Source of the DNA: Herminiimonas sp.
GTDB taxonomy: Bacteria; Pseudomonadota; Gammaproteobacteria; Burkholderiales; Burkholderiaceae
DNA length: 5,866 nucleotides
Reading direction: 5' to 3'
NCBI GenBank assembly: GCA_014377155.1
Contig: JACMQD010000241.1
Span: 1-5,866 of the forward strand
Position numbers and translations under genes: made by a program. The notes under the pieces were generated by a model, which searched no databases, was not told the DNA's origin, and saw only the letters and a list, made by a program, of their open reading frames with translations. Below, piece after piece: positions 5,510-5,866 of the stretch (positions are counted from its first letter, which is position 1; the number at the start of each line of letters is the position of its first letter).

Positions 5510-5866
5510 GGTTCTGTCGCAATAAGCCGTCTCTGCTAGACTGCCGGTCCGATTAAATTTGTGATTTGGGCAATGATAGACGCACTACGCACGGTAATCA
5601 AGCGACAGCATTATCCGCTCGAAGTGATGATGACCTGCGTGCGCTGGTACGCTGCGTATCCGCTTAGTCTGCGACATGTCGAAGAAATGATGGCGGAGCG
5701 TGGTGTATTCGTTGATCATTCAACCGTGAGCCGGTGGGCGATCCGGATTCTGCCGGTACTCGAAAAAATATTCAGAAAGTACAAGCGCCCGGTCGGTGGA
5801 AGCTGGCGGATGGACGAGACGTACGTGAAGGTCAACGGTAAATGGAAGTACCTTTACCGTGCAGTA
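5510..5866 (+). mobile_element. IS6-family (IS26-like) insertion sequence, left part
   Basis: The left terminal repeat reads GGTTCTGTCGCAATAA from 5510, close to the GGTTCTGTTGCAAA-type ends of IS6-family elements (IS257 and IS240; IS26 has GGCACTGTTGCAAA). The transposase ATG follows 63 nt later, the spacing normal for this family. The element interrupts the ISKra4 transposase frame exactly at this boundary and continues past the window end. Family elements are about 0.8 kb, so roughly half is visible. Confidence 0.88.
5573..5866 (+). CDS. IS6-family transposase, N-terminal part (runs off the window)
   Basis: The ATG at 5573-5575 opens a frame of 98 codons to the window edge. It has the N-terminal features of IS6/IS26 DDE transposases: QHYPLEVMMTCVRWYAAYPLS, the helix-turn-helix-like LRHVEEMMAERGVFVDHSTVSRW, and GGSWRMDETYVKVNGKWKYLYRAV, which contains the first catalytic Asp (residue 81, in MDETY). 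Family members are about 230-240 residues, so the second Asp and the Glu lie outside. No internal stop or frameshift is seen, so the gene could be intact. It acts on the 14-16 bp terminal repeats, the left of which is at 5510. An extra MIDALRTVI leader precedes the part that resembles the common family start. Confidence 0.9.
   Translation, partial: MIDALRTVIKRQHYPLEVMMTCVRWYAAYPLSLRHVEEMMAERGVFVDHSTVSRWAIRILPVLEKIFRKYKRPVGGSWRMDETYVKVNGKWKYLYRAV

Noticed and set aside
5167..5522. Two additional minus-strand frames over the ISKra4 transposase
   Set aside because: They overlap the recognised transposase in other frames, and one crosses the IS6 boundary.
1..5866. tRNA, rRNA, riboswitch or CRISPR features
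   Set aside because: No cloverleaf, rRNA-like sequence, conserved riboswitch core or regularly spaced direct repeats were recognised by eye.

Overview
The window looks like chromosomal DNA of a beta-proteobacterium, most likely Burkholderiales. I infer this from the moderately GC-rich codon use and the style of the sigma/anti-sigma, DUF305 and beta-propeller proteins; it is family resemblance, not a search result. All non-transposon genes are on the minus strand, so the biological reading order is right to left. The core is a short envelope-related operon. It is flanked by insertion sequences and gene wreckage at both ends.

Right flank (about 4480-5866): the 3' end of a YeiH/UPF0324-type membrane protein gene is cut off by an ISKra4-family element. 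That element's transposase is itself interrupted at 5509/5510 by an IS6-family (IS26-like) element, whose left terminal repeat and first 98 transposase codons are visible before the window ends. This is nested insertion.

Centre (3234-4353): a secreted NTF2/SnoaL-like protein is followed by a strong stem-loop and then an ECF sigma factor. The sigma factor gene overlaps an anti-sigma factor gene by 4 nt.

Left-centre (282-3237): the anti-sigma gene overlaps a DUF305 gene by 4 nt. Next come a seven-bladed YVTN-type beta-propeller protein and, 74 nt further on, the start of a Tat-exported molybdopterin oxidoreductase of the sulfite-oxidase type. That last gene is dead: it has an amber stop at codon 14 and its homology ends after about 56 codons.

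Left flank (1-258): a plus-strand reading frame with three internal stops resembles a decayed SNF2-type helicase fragment.

How the genes may work together (inference): the sigma and anti-sigma pair probably senses an envelope signal and transcribes the exported DUF305 protein, the exported propeller and, originally, the periplasmic molybdoenzyme. Here the enzyme has been lost while its regulators and partner proteins remain intact. I see no intact novel defence or mobile system, no CRISPR array and no RNA gene.
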